Shown here: positions 46,496 to 55,700 of the stretch, piece after piece
Layout of the letters: every line of letters begins with the position of its first letter
How positions within the stretch are numbered: the stretch's first letter is position 1
Assembly (NCBI GenBank): GCA_008690995.1
Contig: VRMN01000010.1
Span: 434,001 to 498,000 of the forward strand
Source: Porphyridium purpureum
Lineage: Eukaryota; Rhodophyta; Bangiophyceae; Porphyridiales; Porphyridiaceae
Direction of reading: 5' to 3'
Length of the DNA stretch: 64,000 nt
Translations under genes and position numbers: made by a program
Notes under the pieces: model-generated
Told to the model about the DNA's origin: nothing
Databases searched by the model: none
What the model saw: the letters and a program-made list of their open reading frames with translations, nothing else

Positions 46496-47940
46496 GATCA
46501 AGCAATAAACCGCGGCCAATCCAGCCACCACCACGTGCAATGCCCCCCGTCTATCCCGTCAAGCTCTCGGCGCGATGACCGCGCTGCTCATGATCGTGGC
46601 GTCGCGCGGTCTTCGCATGCATCCGTTCCACGCACTACTTGCGACTCCTTCCTATCGCACGCCCATTCACTTACAGACACCCGGATCCTTCTTCTAAACA
46701 CTGGCTGCTCCAGCTCCCGCCATGTGCGTGTGCGTGTGTGTATCTCAAACGAAGCACGCTTTGTGCAGAGCTGTTTACAGTTTGTCATTCTACGCGCCTG
46801 CGCATGATGAGGAAACCGCCACGTCTGTCGCAGCAACAGACCTCATGCCCCCCTCGGTTTGACAAGTCGAGTTTATCCTTCAAGCACCACGTGGTGAAAA
46901 TGCATACACTCACCCATCAATCCAGTGAAAACATGGTCAACCACATCCATTTTACGTATCCACCATCACAACGGGGGTCATGCGTTATATGCTCAAACGC
47001 ATCGAAACGGACCAAGCGGATGAAAAAGAGGGGGAAAGAATAATCACGGTGTTCGTGCGCTCGATAACGGTCGTGGCAGGGTGATTCTGGGTGAGCGTTC
47101 GTCTGAACAAACACGCCAGGAATGGGGGGGGGGGGAACAAGCGAGCGTCCACGAACTCATCATCGAGCGGCAGGAAAGTGTTGGCCGAAAAAAGCTCGAT
47201 CGTTCCTCCGCCTTTTCATTCCTCCTTCACGCCCGTGTTCTTAGTGAGGATTGAACGTGCACGCTCACACATCAAACATGCAAGTTGATGGCGAACCAAA
47301 AAATATCGTAGAAAACACCGCGCCACCGCGTTTGTTTCATATCCTCGTCGGCTTTTTGGCGATAATAACGCTCACTTTACACACTGACAAGCACATGGAC
47401 AAAAGCACGAAAAAATCTACTCTTCCGCTCGATGAAAAGCCGCGAAACGGAGGGTGGTTTTGTGCCGAAAGGGGGCAGGAACGGGTGAGAATTAGTGCCG
47501 GCGTAGTAAACGCGGTGAGAGTGATTTTCGCAGACTTGCGGTCATTCTGCTCGCTTGTCATCGTTCTTCTGTCGGTATGGTGAGTTGGTCATGGGCGCAT
47601 CACGCTCGATCACTGTGCTGCGGCAACAAAGCTCCTTATTTACAGCTCGAAACGTGCGCGTGTCTGTGTGATCCTGTGTGATCCGACGTAGATTCGGAGC
47701 CACCACGCACGCAGCAGAAGAATTTATGCGTTTTGGCCGTCATTTTGAATTTTTGTGCTTTGGTTTTTTATGTCGCTGCTCGTTCGGTTGCCGTGTGGCG
47801 CTCGCTGTTGCAGTGGGGCGTCCATGGGCAAATCGAGAAGCGTGGCCTCATTCCCACATCCGCAATCACAATCGCTTTAACCCCCCTCACACGCACAATC
47901 TTTGTGAAGTGGTTGCGAAGTGGTGGACAACGCCTGTCGA
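46496..47940. other. 1.4-kb divergent intergenic region
   Basis: Lies between the oxygenase and the first Myb-like gene. A G run lies at about 47127-47136. A plus frame of about 101 codons starts with ATG at 47278 and has two hydrophobic segments (LFHILVGFLAIITLTL and CSLVIVLLSVW), but nothing supports it as a gene. No RNA gene recognised. Confidence 0.35.
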
Positions 47941-49593
47941 ATGCGGGTGTCTGAATTGCGGACGAGTCACGGTGTTCATTTGTGGTGCATAGTAGACAAG
48001 GGAGAGGATAGGGAGATGGCGTATATAGACAGCTTCCGACGCACGGAGCAGGCAAGCCGGAAGGTTAGAAGACCTGCGCGGATGAAGCAACCCAAGCACC
48101 GGAGTTTCGCGGTGTTGACGTTCGAGGAGGCGATGCGAGAGGGCCAGGTTGTGCTCATGGATCACGTACAGAATCAGATGGAAAGCGGTTGCAGACCGAA
48201 GATGTCCTCCCAAGCGACTCGTGCAGTCGCCAACTCCCTATTTATGGACTGCCTTCCCGCTGTCGAGAGGAACGCGCCGGCGGAAGAGGACGGCCGAGCG
48301 CTGGTGCGGTTGTACTCGGGAAACTCATCAATGGATTCCGAGTCGCTTGACACCGTCAGTGCTTCTGGCAGAAGTCCGTGTCCGCCGTTGGGTCATTTGC
48401 ACCCACCGCCACCCTATCCATCATATGCGCCAACTGCGTGGAGTCATCATGCGCGTCGTATCACGCCCATGTCACAATATTGGTATCAAAGTGCTCCGGA
48501 GGGCACAAAGTACAGAGCATCGCATGAATATGATGATAGAATGACGTGTGGCAGCCCGCGCGACGAAGCGGCAGAGTTCATGGTACGGGAGAGGCCCAGC
48601 TACGCAGGAGGGCCTTCGTATCCGAAGACACACAGGATGAATATGATGACGGGACAGCGTCATCTCCCGAGCCCATGGAATGCGCACCATCATCCGCCCA
48701 TGTACCCAGCCAACTTCTCTCCAGTGAGCGCATGGGCGAGTGAACAGCAAATGCGACCCCACAGGCAACCAGAACATCATTTACAACATCGTCAGTTCCC
48801 CGCCGTTCATTTTCAGCATGGCTACGCGCAGGCTTTCCCACCTCAGCACACATGGAATCATGGCCAGGGAAGAACAAGCTCACTGCAGAACGCGCAACTG
48901 TGGAACCAAATGCAGTTCGTGGAACAAGCTGCGAGTGACAGCCGATCGATGTTTTGCATCCGGCCAGCCGTTTCGCAAGTGCCAAGGCCTCAGGTGGTAG
49001 TTGCATCGATCGATCGATCGCCACTGCGCCCTGGCAACGTTGCCTCCTTTCAGACAGGAGCTATGCAGAGCAGCAACGCGTATATTGGTATGTCTGAGAG
49101 CGCTCAAGCTACAGGTGAAAGCACAGAGCGGGGTGAGGATAGGACAAACGGTCTGACTCTACACCTCCGGCCGACACAGCCCTCGCGTGGAGAGCACAAA
49201 ATGAAATTGCGTACGCGCAAAAGCTCATGGTCGCCCGAGGAGGACAAACTTCTTCTTGCCGAGGTTCAGAGGCATGGCAAGGGTGTCTGGAAGCTGATTG
49301 CACGAGAAAAATTTAGTGGCCCAAGGTATTTTCGGACTTCAGGCCAGCTGCGCACGCGCTACGTGAACCAGATCATGCCGTCACGCTCATCCCTGATCTG
49401 GGTCGAAGCCGAAGACGCCGCCTTGCTTTCATTACACGCACGACACGGCACGAGCTGGACGCATATCGCACAGCTGATGGGCACGCGCACGGAGAATGAT
49501 TGCAAAAATCGTTTTCGCAAGTTGATGCGTCAGATGAAGCAGGAAAAGCGGGAGACGTTCAAGACAAGGACTTCAGCACCAGAGCTTGGATAA
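47941..49593 (+). CDS. Myb/SANT-domain protein 1 (R2R3-like)
   Basis: 550 residues from the ATG at 47941; an ATG at 48016 is an alternative. The first 420 residues are Pro/His/Gln/Ser-rich, typical of an activation or disordered region. The last ~120 residues carry two Myb-like repeats. The first reads SSWSPEEDKLLLAEVQRHGK then GVWKLIAREKFSGPRYFRTS, with an RYFRT insertion before the expected third helix. The second reads IWVEAEDAALLSLHARHGTS then WTHIAQLMGTRTENDCKNRF. The second helix-turn-helix has the classic RTxNDCKNRF form of Myb R3. A DNA-binding transcription factor in the nucleus is likely. The paralogue at 52972 shares the same insertion. Confidence 0.85.
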   Translation: MRVSELRTSHGVHLWCIVDKGEDREMAYIDSFRRTEQASRKVRRPARMKQPKHRSFAVLTFEEAMREGQVVLMDHVQNQMESGCRPKMSSQATRAVANSLFMDCLPAVERNAPAEEDGRALVRLYSGNSSMDSESLDTVSASGRSPCPPLGHLHPPPPYPSYAPTAWSHHARRITPMSQYWYQSAPEGTKYRASHEYDDRMTCGSPRDEAAEFMVRERPSYAGGPSYPKTHRMNMMTGQRHLPSPWNAHHHPPMYPANFSPVSAWASEQQMRPHRQPEHHLQHRQFPAVHFQHGYAQAFPPQHTWNHGQGRTSSLQNAQLWNQMQFVEQAASDSRSMFCIRPAVSQVPRPQVVVASIDRSPLRPGNVASFQTGAMQSSNAYIGMSESAQATGESTERGEDRTNGLTLHLRPTQPSRGEHKMKLRTRKSSWSPEEDKLLLAEVQRHGKGVWKLIAREKFSGPRYFRTSGQLRTRYVNQIMPSRSSLIWVEAEDAALLSLHARHGTSWTHIAQLMGTRTENDCKNRFRKLMRQMKQEKRETFKTRTSAPELG

Positions 49594-50114
49594 TCTAGAG
49601 ATTGTGACGCGACTAGTACCTTCCAGGAGAAGGCCTAGTGTGCAATCACAACGATCAATTTCTTAGCTCCACGAGTCGAGTCTTCTTTTGTTTATGGCTG
49701 CAGTCGACCTATCTCGAAAGTATCCTTTTCTGTGGTTCCAAAACATAGGGACACACACACACAGGTTCGCTGATACTCTTCAAAGGTCGAAAGCCAGATA
49801 TATAAATCGTCTGTTCCAGAATGCGAAAGAAAAGTTCCGCGTATACATACGTACATTCCCTGTGCTGCTCAACATGCTGAGCGACATCGAGAAGCATCGC
49901 CGAACAGAAACAAATGCAAGTCGCAACTACTCCACAAAAAGGCGCCATTTTGACGTTTTTTAAACTGTACTTATTGGCTCAGACCGATAAACCGATAATG
50001 TTTGGACGGGCTCGTTGGTCTGAACGAGGTGCGTATCTTCCGTGACTTTGCACTACGTTCGCCACAGATTGTTCTTATTGTTATCCGTTCGACCGCAGTC
50101 ACCTAGAACGGTTC
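49594..50114. other. intergenic region after Myb gene 1
   Basis: Contains an 89-codon ATG-initiated frame (about 49694-49963, Lys/Arg-rich) with no recognised family, probably 3' untranslated DNA. From 49980 onward the sequence begins to show 'gataaaccgata' words that lead into the tandem array. Confidence 0.35.
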
Positions 50115-50345
50115 GGTAGGCCGCTAAACCGGTAAGCCTCTAAACCGGTAGGCCGCTAAACCGGTAGGCCGCTAAACCGGTAGGCCGCTAAACCGGTAGG
50201 CCGCTAAACCGGTAGGCCGCTAAACCGGTAAGCCGCTAAACCGGTAAGCCGCTAAACCGGTAGGCCGCTAAACCGGTAGGCCGCTAAACCGGTAGGCCGC
50301 TAAACCGGTAGGCCGCTAAACCGGTAAGCCTCTAAACCGGTAAGA
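50115..50345. repeat. 16-bp tandem array, unit taaaccggtaggccgc
   Basis: About fourteen head-to-tail copies of a 16-bp unit with few substitutions (mostly taggccgc versus taagccgc or taagcctc). The unit includes the palindrome ACCGGT. It ends about 50 bases from the left end of the Tc1/mariner-like element. Confidence 0.92.
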
Positions 50346-50393
50346 TATTAAACCGTTAGACCGTTTAACCTTTTCCAGAAGCTTCTAGACGTA

Positions 50394-50539
50394 CAGAAGT
50401 GCCGATGATGTGCTTTGTTATTTCTCTTGGCGCCGTGCTGTCCCTGGCGGAAGTAAGGGTATAAAAAGGCGACAATCCTGTCCGGACTAGCCGGTCAGGC
50501 CTTGCTCCAAGAAAGAAAATAGTAAAGGCACAGCATTGG
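50394..50539. repeat. left terminal inverted repeat of Tc1/mariner element
   Basis: About 146 bases that match the reverse complement of 51178-51346, for example agtaaaggcacagcattgg against ccaatgctgtgcctttact, and shared blocks ccggactagccggtcagg-like and tccctggcggaagtaa. It includes TATAAAAAGG directed inward. Confidence 0.85.
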
Positions 50540-51177
50540 AAACACTTTTTCACTCATTACCCTGCATTCTTTCCCGAACATAGATCTATGCACTAACTGT
50601 AGCCGACCTTCGGCTGTTCGAGACCGTTCGTGCATCCTGTCGGAGCCCAATGTGTAACAAACAGGGATGTTTCCTTATGCCGCAATTTTCTCCGGCGGAA
50701 GTGTGTCCTATCTGTTCCTTTTCATCGATTTCTCTCATTCACTTTTGTCTCACAACAAATGAGGTTGATCACACCACCAGGCGCGGTTTGAGCACGCAGA
50801 GATCGTTCCAGACAGTTAGTTGCGACATTCCGGTGCAGGTTGGCGCATCCTTGGACGCGCCACTTCCTCAAAAGAAACGTCCACTTTTACTTCATGGACG
50901 GGACCTCGATGTCTGCGAATTGTGTTTCCATGCTTCGGGATGACGACGTGGTGGGCCGGTTTCGTCAAATGGTGCACCCGAACTTGATACGTCGGCAGAA
51001 ATACGAACCAATGCGCACAGCAGTTACCCGCTGAAGAATTTCATGAATGATGAGAAAGTGGAGCTTCTAGACTAGCCAGCGTATTCGTCGGACTTTAACA
51101 TCATCGAAATCTTGTGGGAAAGTACTAGCGCGCAAGGTTAACAAGGGAGCAAGACGGTATCAGACGGTCTGGTGTTA

Positions 51178-51346
51178 CCAATGCTGTGCCTTTACTCTCT
51201 TTCTGCGTCTTCTCCTTACCTCTTCTGTCTCCAAGCAACACCTGACCGGCTAGTCCGGGCAGGCGCGTTGCCCTTTTATACCGTTACTTCCGCCAGGGAC
51301 AGCAAGGCGCCACGAGAAATGACAATGCAAATCATTATCATTTCTG
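51178..51346. repeat. right terminal inverted repeat of Tc1/mariner element
   Basis: Partner of 50394-50539, about 20 bases longer owing to an indel near 51205-51225. Shared blocks include ctgaccggctagtccgg and acttccgccagggacagca. It also carries a TATA-like word (ttttata at 51274-51280) oriented into the element. Confidence 0.85.
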
Positions 51347-52971
51347 TGATGACATCGCTGTACGCCCCAACGGCGAGACCGGCAGCGGTTCGGTCCCTGT
51401 CACCAGGGCGCCGCAGGCGGTCGGGCTGGATGGAGACGCTCCGTTGGGGCAGCTAGTTTGCCCGACGGCGAAGACGCGGGAGGGGGCGCGACCCCTCACC
51501 TCCACTCGGGCGACCCCTCCGCAGGGCCGTGCCCGCACGGCAGAAGCGAAGTGCAGTGCAGCGGCTCTATTTAAGCGCCAACCTCCTCTCGCCTGGCGAC
51601 TCGGCTCCACTTGGATACAGGCTAAGAGGAAAGGTCTTTCGGTTCAGTAAAAGAGAATGGCCTTCTACTACAATCTGCACCACGGCGCTGCCTCTACCTC
51701 TCATGATTTTCTGCACGCCTAGAAGATTCTGGAACCTCTAGCAGCTGCTAGAAACGGTTTAATGGTCTACCGGTTCAACGGCTTAACGGTTTTAGATTAA
51801 CCGAACCGTTCTAGGTGACTGGGGTCCAACGGATAACGGCTGGAGTTCAAACATGCCGCCATTCTGGCTTGGGAGACTTTGGACCAATGTGTTCTAGCCA
51901 ATTTGAGCGCGTCTCTGTCGAAACGCATATTCAACTGTGCGTATCTTCGACGCGCATACCCGCAAGGAAATTGTGACCGATTCCGATTTTCTGTGGGTGA
52001 GAAAAGGCCGGGCATTTTCCGTGTCCCCTATCCGGGTCTCCATCCCGACAGGTTCCCTTTTCACCCGACCTTTATTCTTTTCGCTGTGAAATGGATCATT
52101 TCACGCGTAAACCGTCAAAACAGAACTATCCCCAATCTGCTTTGGTCTCGCCTTACGTGCTTAACACATCACGCAAGAATATTCCGTCTTATGATTTTAG
52201 AAGCAGCGTGAGGCTGCGGTGGGTCCGATGTCCTTGCCACAACGCGAGGCGCAAGGAAAATGAGATAAGATATCGGTGACGAGGACAGAGTTTGCATTTT
52301 TCAAGACGTATCGGGAGTAGAGTGAGGTGTTCCGGTCCTCGTTTGTGTTAACGTACGCACTGGCCGTATGGTGCCGGGCGTCGGGCGCTTGGGGGCAAGG
52401 TGGTCCGAAGTTTCGCTGAGATTGAGAGACAAATAGCCGTTGGACGAAGGGCGAAACCTGCTTCGATCGCCAGATTTGTGAAACACGATCAGCCTATAAT
52501 TGTTTCATTCCTGGAAGAGAGGATCGAGAGAGCTACATCTGTGATACCAAAGGATCAGTTTCTTGCGAACCTCGGAAAAGAGTCTGGCCCCCTCGGCGTC
52601 CCGCGTGTTTCAAAAGTTCTAATCGAACGGTTCTATTTTCGGCTAAAACGGATATCAATGGTAGAGGTTTACCGCGCCCTTACGCCCACGAGGCGTTTTG
52701 CTCAATTGTTTGACGATGGCCTCACGATGTCGATTCTTGGTTTGAGGCAAAGAGAAACGGTCGGCTTGGAGGAAAAAAAATCATGGAATGGCCCATTGTT
52801 CGAAGTGACTGTACGCTTCGCGGATAAGAAGGCCAGTGCAAATCAGCGGCATCGGTGCAGACTTTTGAGTTCATCCACTCTTCGGAGGAGGGCAAGAAGT
52901 TTCATGCGACAGCGAATGACAGATTTGACGTGCCACTGGTGTGCAAAAACTCTGTCCTTTAGACACATGGG
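51347..52971. other. intergenic region between transposon remnant and Myb gene 2
   Basis: A GC-rich block (51360-51610) whose open frames on both strands are Arg/Pro-rich and unconvincing, then 'aacggtttaatggtctaccgg' words at about 51755-51805. From about 52400 a plus-strand frame stays open for over 700 bases, running into the start of Myb gene 2 in another frame. It lacks an early ATG and could be a 5' exon, an untranslated leader or chance. Confidence 0.4.
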
Positions 52972-54336
52972 ATGGCAGATCCCCGAAACTCTTTGTTCAG
53001 GAATGGAGCCGGTGACGCTTCGCAGAGTCAGCCCGCGATGGCACCGACTCAGGGAGTTCCAAGGCTTTTGCCGAACGATTTTGCCGCATGCCGGCGTCCG
53101 TCTTTTGTGACCAGCGCCCACGAAGCCCCGCCTTTAGCGCCTTTGCATGTGCAAAACAAGCTCGCGGAGATTTCTCGTTCTTGGCGTCTGAGCGCGGTTG
53201 ATGACGCGCTGGGCGGAGGGCTCCGCAGAAACAACGAAAATCATGGCGAATATCATTTAGGAGTTTCAAGCCTCTTCTGTGTGGACATATCTAAGAGCAA
53301 CAGTCTAGAGTATGTCTCAGGAAACCCGATGTCGATGAGTCTAGGGATTTCGACCCTCCGATCGGCTGAGAAGACTGTTCTAGGCAGCCAAAGCTCGCAT
53401 CCAGGGCTCAACTCTTTACCGCCTGTACACACGTTTTTGGAGTCGGTTGACGTCACGGAAGCAACATACGACCCACTGCAAATGCACTACGTACAGCAGC
53501 AGCAGCAACAGCAGCAGCAGACAAGTTCAAATCCTTTATTCCGCTTTCATCCGCCGGGGGTTCCTATGCTCACGTATCCTCTTCATCCATGCCAAGTGCA
53601 GTATGGTCGCAGTTCAGGATTGCTCCAAACTATGCGACTCTGGTGGCAAGCGCAACCACCACGCCCATTGTTTTCAATGACGGCAAGACACACGGGTACG
53701 TATGCATATGATTCCGCAGTGCCGCCCAAGAGCAGATCAAGTATCTCAGGCTTTATGGAGGCCCTCAAGACGTACGTCCCATCTCGTCCAGCCGTCCCCG
53801 CTGCAAAGAATGAAAGAATGAATCGTCCAGGTTTCCGAAAAGCTCAAGATGCAAAGGACACCTCAGCACAACGTGGTTTTATCGACGAAGATCAGGATTC
53901 ATCTCAAAATGCTTCACTTTTCGATATTGCGCTCGCGTTGCGGACCCGTAAGAGGACGTGGACGCGCGAAGAGGATCAGCTCCTCCTTCACGAGGTCGAG
54001 AGGTGCGGAAGAGGAAACTGGACGAAGGTGGCTTCAGAAGGCTTCAGCGGGCCGAAATACTTTCGTACTCCTTGTGAATTACGTGCACGATACCGAAAAC
54101 AGCTGCTGCCGTCGCGCTCGGCGCTATCCTGGACAGTCGCACAAGACACCGCTTTGCTTGCGCTGCACGAAAAGTACGGATCCAGATGGAAGCGCATCGC
54201 GCACTTCATGGGCATGCGTACTGAACGTGACTGTAAGGATCGGTTGCTCAAGCTTCTTCGGGACACCGAAGCTGGTGCGACCAGGTTCGAAGGACAACGA
54301 GAAGGCGGCAACGGTGGTGCTCCTGGCAAGTCATGA
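52972..54336 (+). CDS. Myb/SANT-domain protein 2 (R2R3-like)
   Basis: 454 residues from the ATG at 52972 (MADPRNSLFRNG). The first 320 residues are Ser/Pro-rich with a polyglutamine run (CAG/CAA tract at about 53497-53521). The C-terminal ~115 residues hold two Myb-like repeats. The first is RTWTREEDQLLLHEVERCGR then GNWTKVASEGFSGPKYFRTP, and the second ALSWTVAQDTALLALHEKYG then SRWKRIAHFMGMRTERDCKD. It shares with Myb protein 1 the GFSGPKYFRT insertion, the ELRARY...LLPSRS linker and the C-terminal placement, so the two are paralogues. N-terminal halves have diverged beyond recognition. Expected to bind DNA in the nucleus; targets unknown. Confidence 0.85.
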   Translation: MADPRNSLFRNGAGDASQSQPAMAPTQGVPRLLPNDFAACRRPSFVTSAHEAPPLAPLHVQNKLAEISRSWRLSAVDDALGGGLRRNNENHGEYHLGVSSLFCVDISKSNSLEYVSGNPMSMSLGISTLRSAEKTVLGSQSSHPGLNSLPPVHTFLESVDVTEATYDPLQMHYVQQQQQQQQQTSSNPLFRFHPPGVPMLTYPLHPCQVQYGRSSGLLQTMRLWWQAQPPRPLFSMTARHTGTYAYDSAVPPKSRSSISGFMEALKTYVPSRPAVPAAKNERMNRPGFRKAQDAKDTSAQRGFIDEDQDSSQNASLFDIALALRTRKRTWTREEDQLLLHEVERCGRGNWTKVASEGFSGPKYFRTPCELRARYRKQLLPSRSALSWTVAQDTALLALHEKYGSRWKRIAHFMGMRTERDCKDRLLKLLRDTEAGATRFEGQREGGNGGAPGKS

Positions 54337-54384
54337 ACATTCTTATACGTGCCATGCGTGCTGCCTTTACAAACGCGAAGGACA

Positions 54385-55599
54385 TTAAACGTCCTGATTG
54401 TTATCTTCACTCTCCTCAAACGAGCGCGTCATGAGAGCTAGCTCGCGGCGGTAAACGCGGCAATATCTATCGGGAGTCACTTTGCCCTCGTTGCTTGTTT
54501 CAGATGACAGCTTCGCAAGCAGCTCAGTCTCATTCCCAAGAGCCCGTGTACGTACATATCCAAGAGCGAGAGTGCCGTTGCTTGACGTGATGATGCCCAC
54601 AGGCTTACTCCCTTCAAGCTCCGATTCGTCAATCGAGGCAGCCGCAAACAGCGGCGACCCAGGCGGAATGTCGACACTGCCTTCAAACTTGAGCCCAACC
54701 AAATGCTGCTTGACCCCGTTGTATGTGTTCAGTCGGGCAATGGTTTCCTGTCCACAATAGCAGCCCTTGGAAAACGACACAAACTGCCATAGTCCGGCTT
54801 CCAAAGGATTGTATGCCTCGGTGATCTCACGATCGGCGCGGGGAATGCCGTATTCCACGCAAAACAAATCGTACAAGGCTTCATGCCCAGTGCTTTCAAA
54901 GGCAGCATGCTCATCCTTTGTCGCCTTGACAACACATGCTAGAGGGACACGATTCCCAAACGGGAGAAAGTGAAGCGCTTCTGCATCTGTAGCGCAAGCT
55001 TGAGTCTGGTTCATCATGTACTGTGCCGCATACTCGCCAGACGCATCCCGGACGGATACGTCATCCATGGGAAAGATGAACTTATCGAAGGTTTCTACAA
55101 GACTCGCTGTGCGTGCAGCCGACGTCATCAACAAAAGGTGCTGCTTCGCATCGCCCTTATTCATCAATAAAATCGAAACGAGATCCACCATGCGCCCGGT
55201 GTTCGATGTGACCAGTGTCGTGCAAACAAACGACAAATGATCCGCAGTACTACGTTTTGTAGTGGCCGACTTGACTGCAGTCTGTAAGTCTGAGGTGCAT
55301 CGCGAATGGAGAAACCGCACCGCATCGCCGCCACTCAGTTCCACAAACCCGACGTTGTTGGCTGCGATGACAAACGTCTCACGAGCAGTACCAACGCACA
55401 TCATCGTCCCCAAACCCAAAGTCGACGGTCTTGCACGACGCAGAGAACGTGCGCTGATCCAGCCGGCGGCGCTTACGCCAGCACCAGGCCGTAAATCACA
55501 AGGCCGTGACCGATGCCATGAACTCCGCAGTGTCGCGGGTGTCGAGCACAGAACAAAGGCGCTCATGGTTCCACGTCGCCCGCCGTCTGGTCGAACCAT
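54385..55599 (-). CDS. YgfZ/GcvT-like folate-binding protein, plastid COG0354 type
   Basis: 404 residues from the ATG at 55599; an ATG at 55566 (MSAFVLCSTPATLRSS) would give a 393-residue protein with a classic transit-peptide start. Residues ~75-400 are the YgfZ/GcvT fold: VGFVELSGGDAVRFLHSRCT, LFCVEYGIPRADREITEAYN, and the signature KGCYCGQETIARLNTYNGVK. The latter is the KGCYxGQE motif of IBA57/YgfZ proteins. These use tetrahydrofolate in assembly or repair of Fe-S clusters. The sequence is closer to the plant plastid protein At1g60990 than to mitochondrial IBA57, as I recall it. It shares a 101-base divergent promoter with farnesyltransferase beta. Confidence 0.88.
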   Translation of the reverse strand: MVRPDGGRRGTMSAFVLCSTPATLRSSWHRSRPCDLRPGAGVSAAGWISARSLRRARPSTLGLGTMMCVGTARETFVIAANNVGFVELSGGDAVRFLHSRCTSDLQTAVKSATTKRSTADHLSFVCTTLVTSNTGRMVDLVSILLMNKGDAKQHLLLMTSAARTASLVETFDKFIFPMDDVSVRDASGEYAAQYMMNQTQACATDAEALHFLPFGNRVPLACVVKATKDEHAAFESTGHEALYDLFCVEYGIPRADREITEAYNPLEAGLWQFVSFSKGCYCGQETIARLNTYNGVKQHLVGLKFEGSVDIPPGSPLFAAASIDESELEGSKPVGIITSSNGTLALGYVRTRALGNETELLAKLSSETSNEGKVTPDRYCRVYRRELALMTRSFEESEDNNQDV

Positions 55600-55700
55600 C
55601 GCTGTTTCCGCCACAAACTTCTTTCCGCTGTTGTGCCTCCTCTTCCCCGGCAGGTTAGTCTGGTGTGAAATGGTGTCGGATCAGTCAAGTGCAAAGGACG
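55600..55700. promoter_or_regulatory. very short divergent promoter, YgfZ-like / farnesyltransferase beta
   Basis: Only about 100 bases separate the two divergent ATGs (up to 134 if the later YgfZ-like start is used). Both 5' leaders must be short or overlap. No TATA box is evident. Confidence 0.5.

Larger units (their letters stand above)
50394..51346 (+). mobile_element. Tc1/mariner-type DNA transposon remnant
   Basis: A ~950-bp element bounded by long terminal inverted repeats whose outer ends begin CAGAA; the left one follows a TA. Inside, a plus-strand stretch at about 51000-51120 reads NFMNDEKVELLD, a stop in place of the usual Trp, then PAYSSDFNIIEILWE. This corresponds to the Tc1/mariner transposase C-terminal motif (DWPAxSPDLNPIENLW), preceded by NAHSS as in (D)NAxxHxS. 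Upstream, FMDGTSMSANCVSMLRDD resembles the 'G(T)MNxxxYxxIL' segment. About 640 bases lie between the repeats, too little for a ~340-residue transposase, so the element is internally deleted and inactive. TATAAAAA at 50460 points into the element. Confidence 0.8.

Noticed and set aside
52400-53110. 236-codon plus-strand frame before Myb gene 2
   Set aside because: No ATG in its first ~85 codons, overlaps the Myb frame in another phase, and no recognisable domain; kept only as a possible leader or exon.
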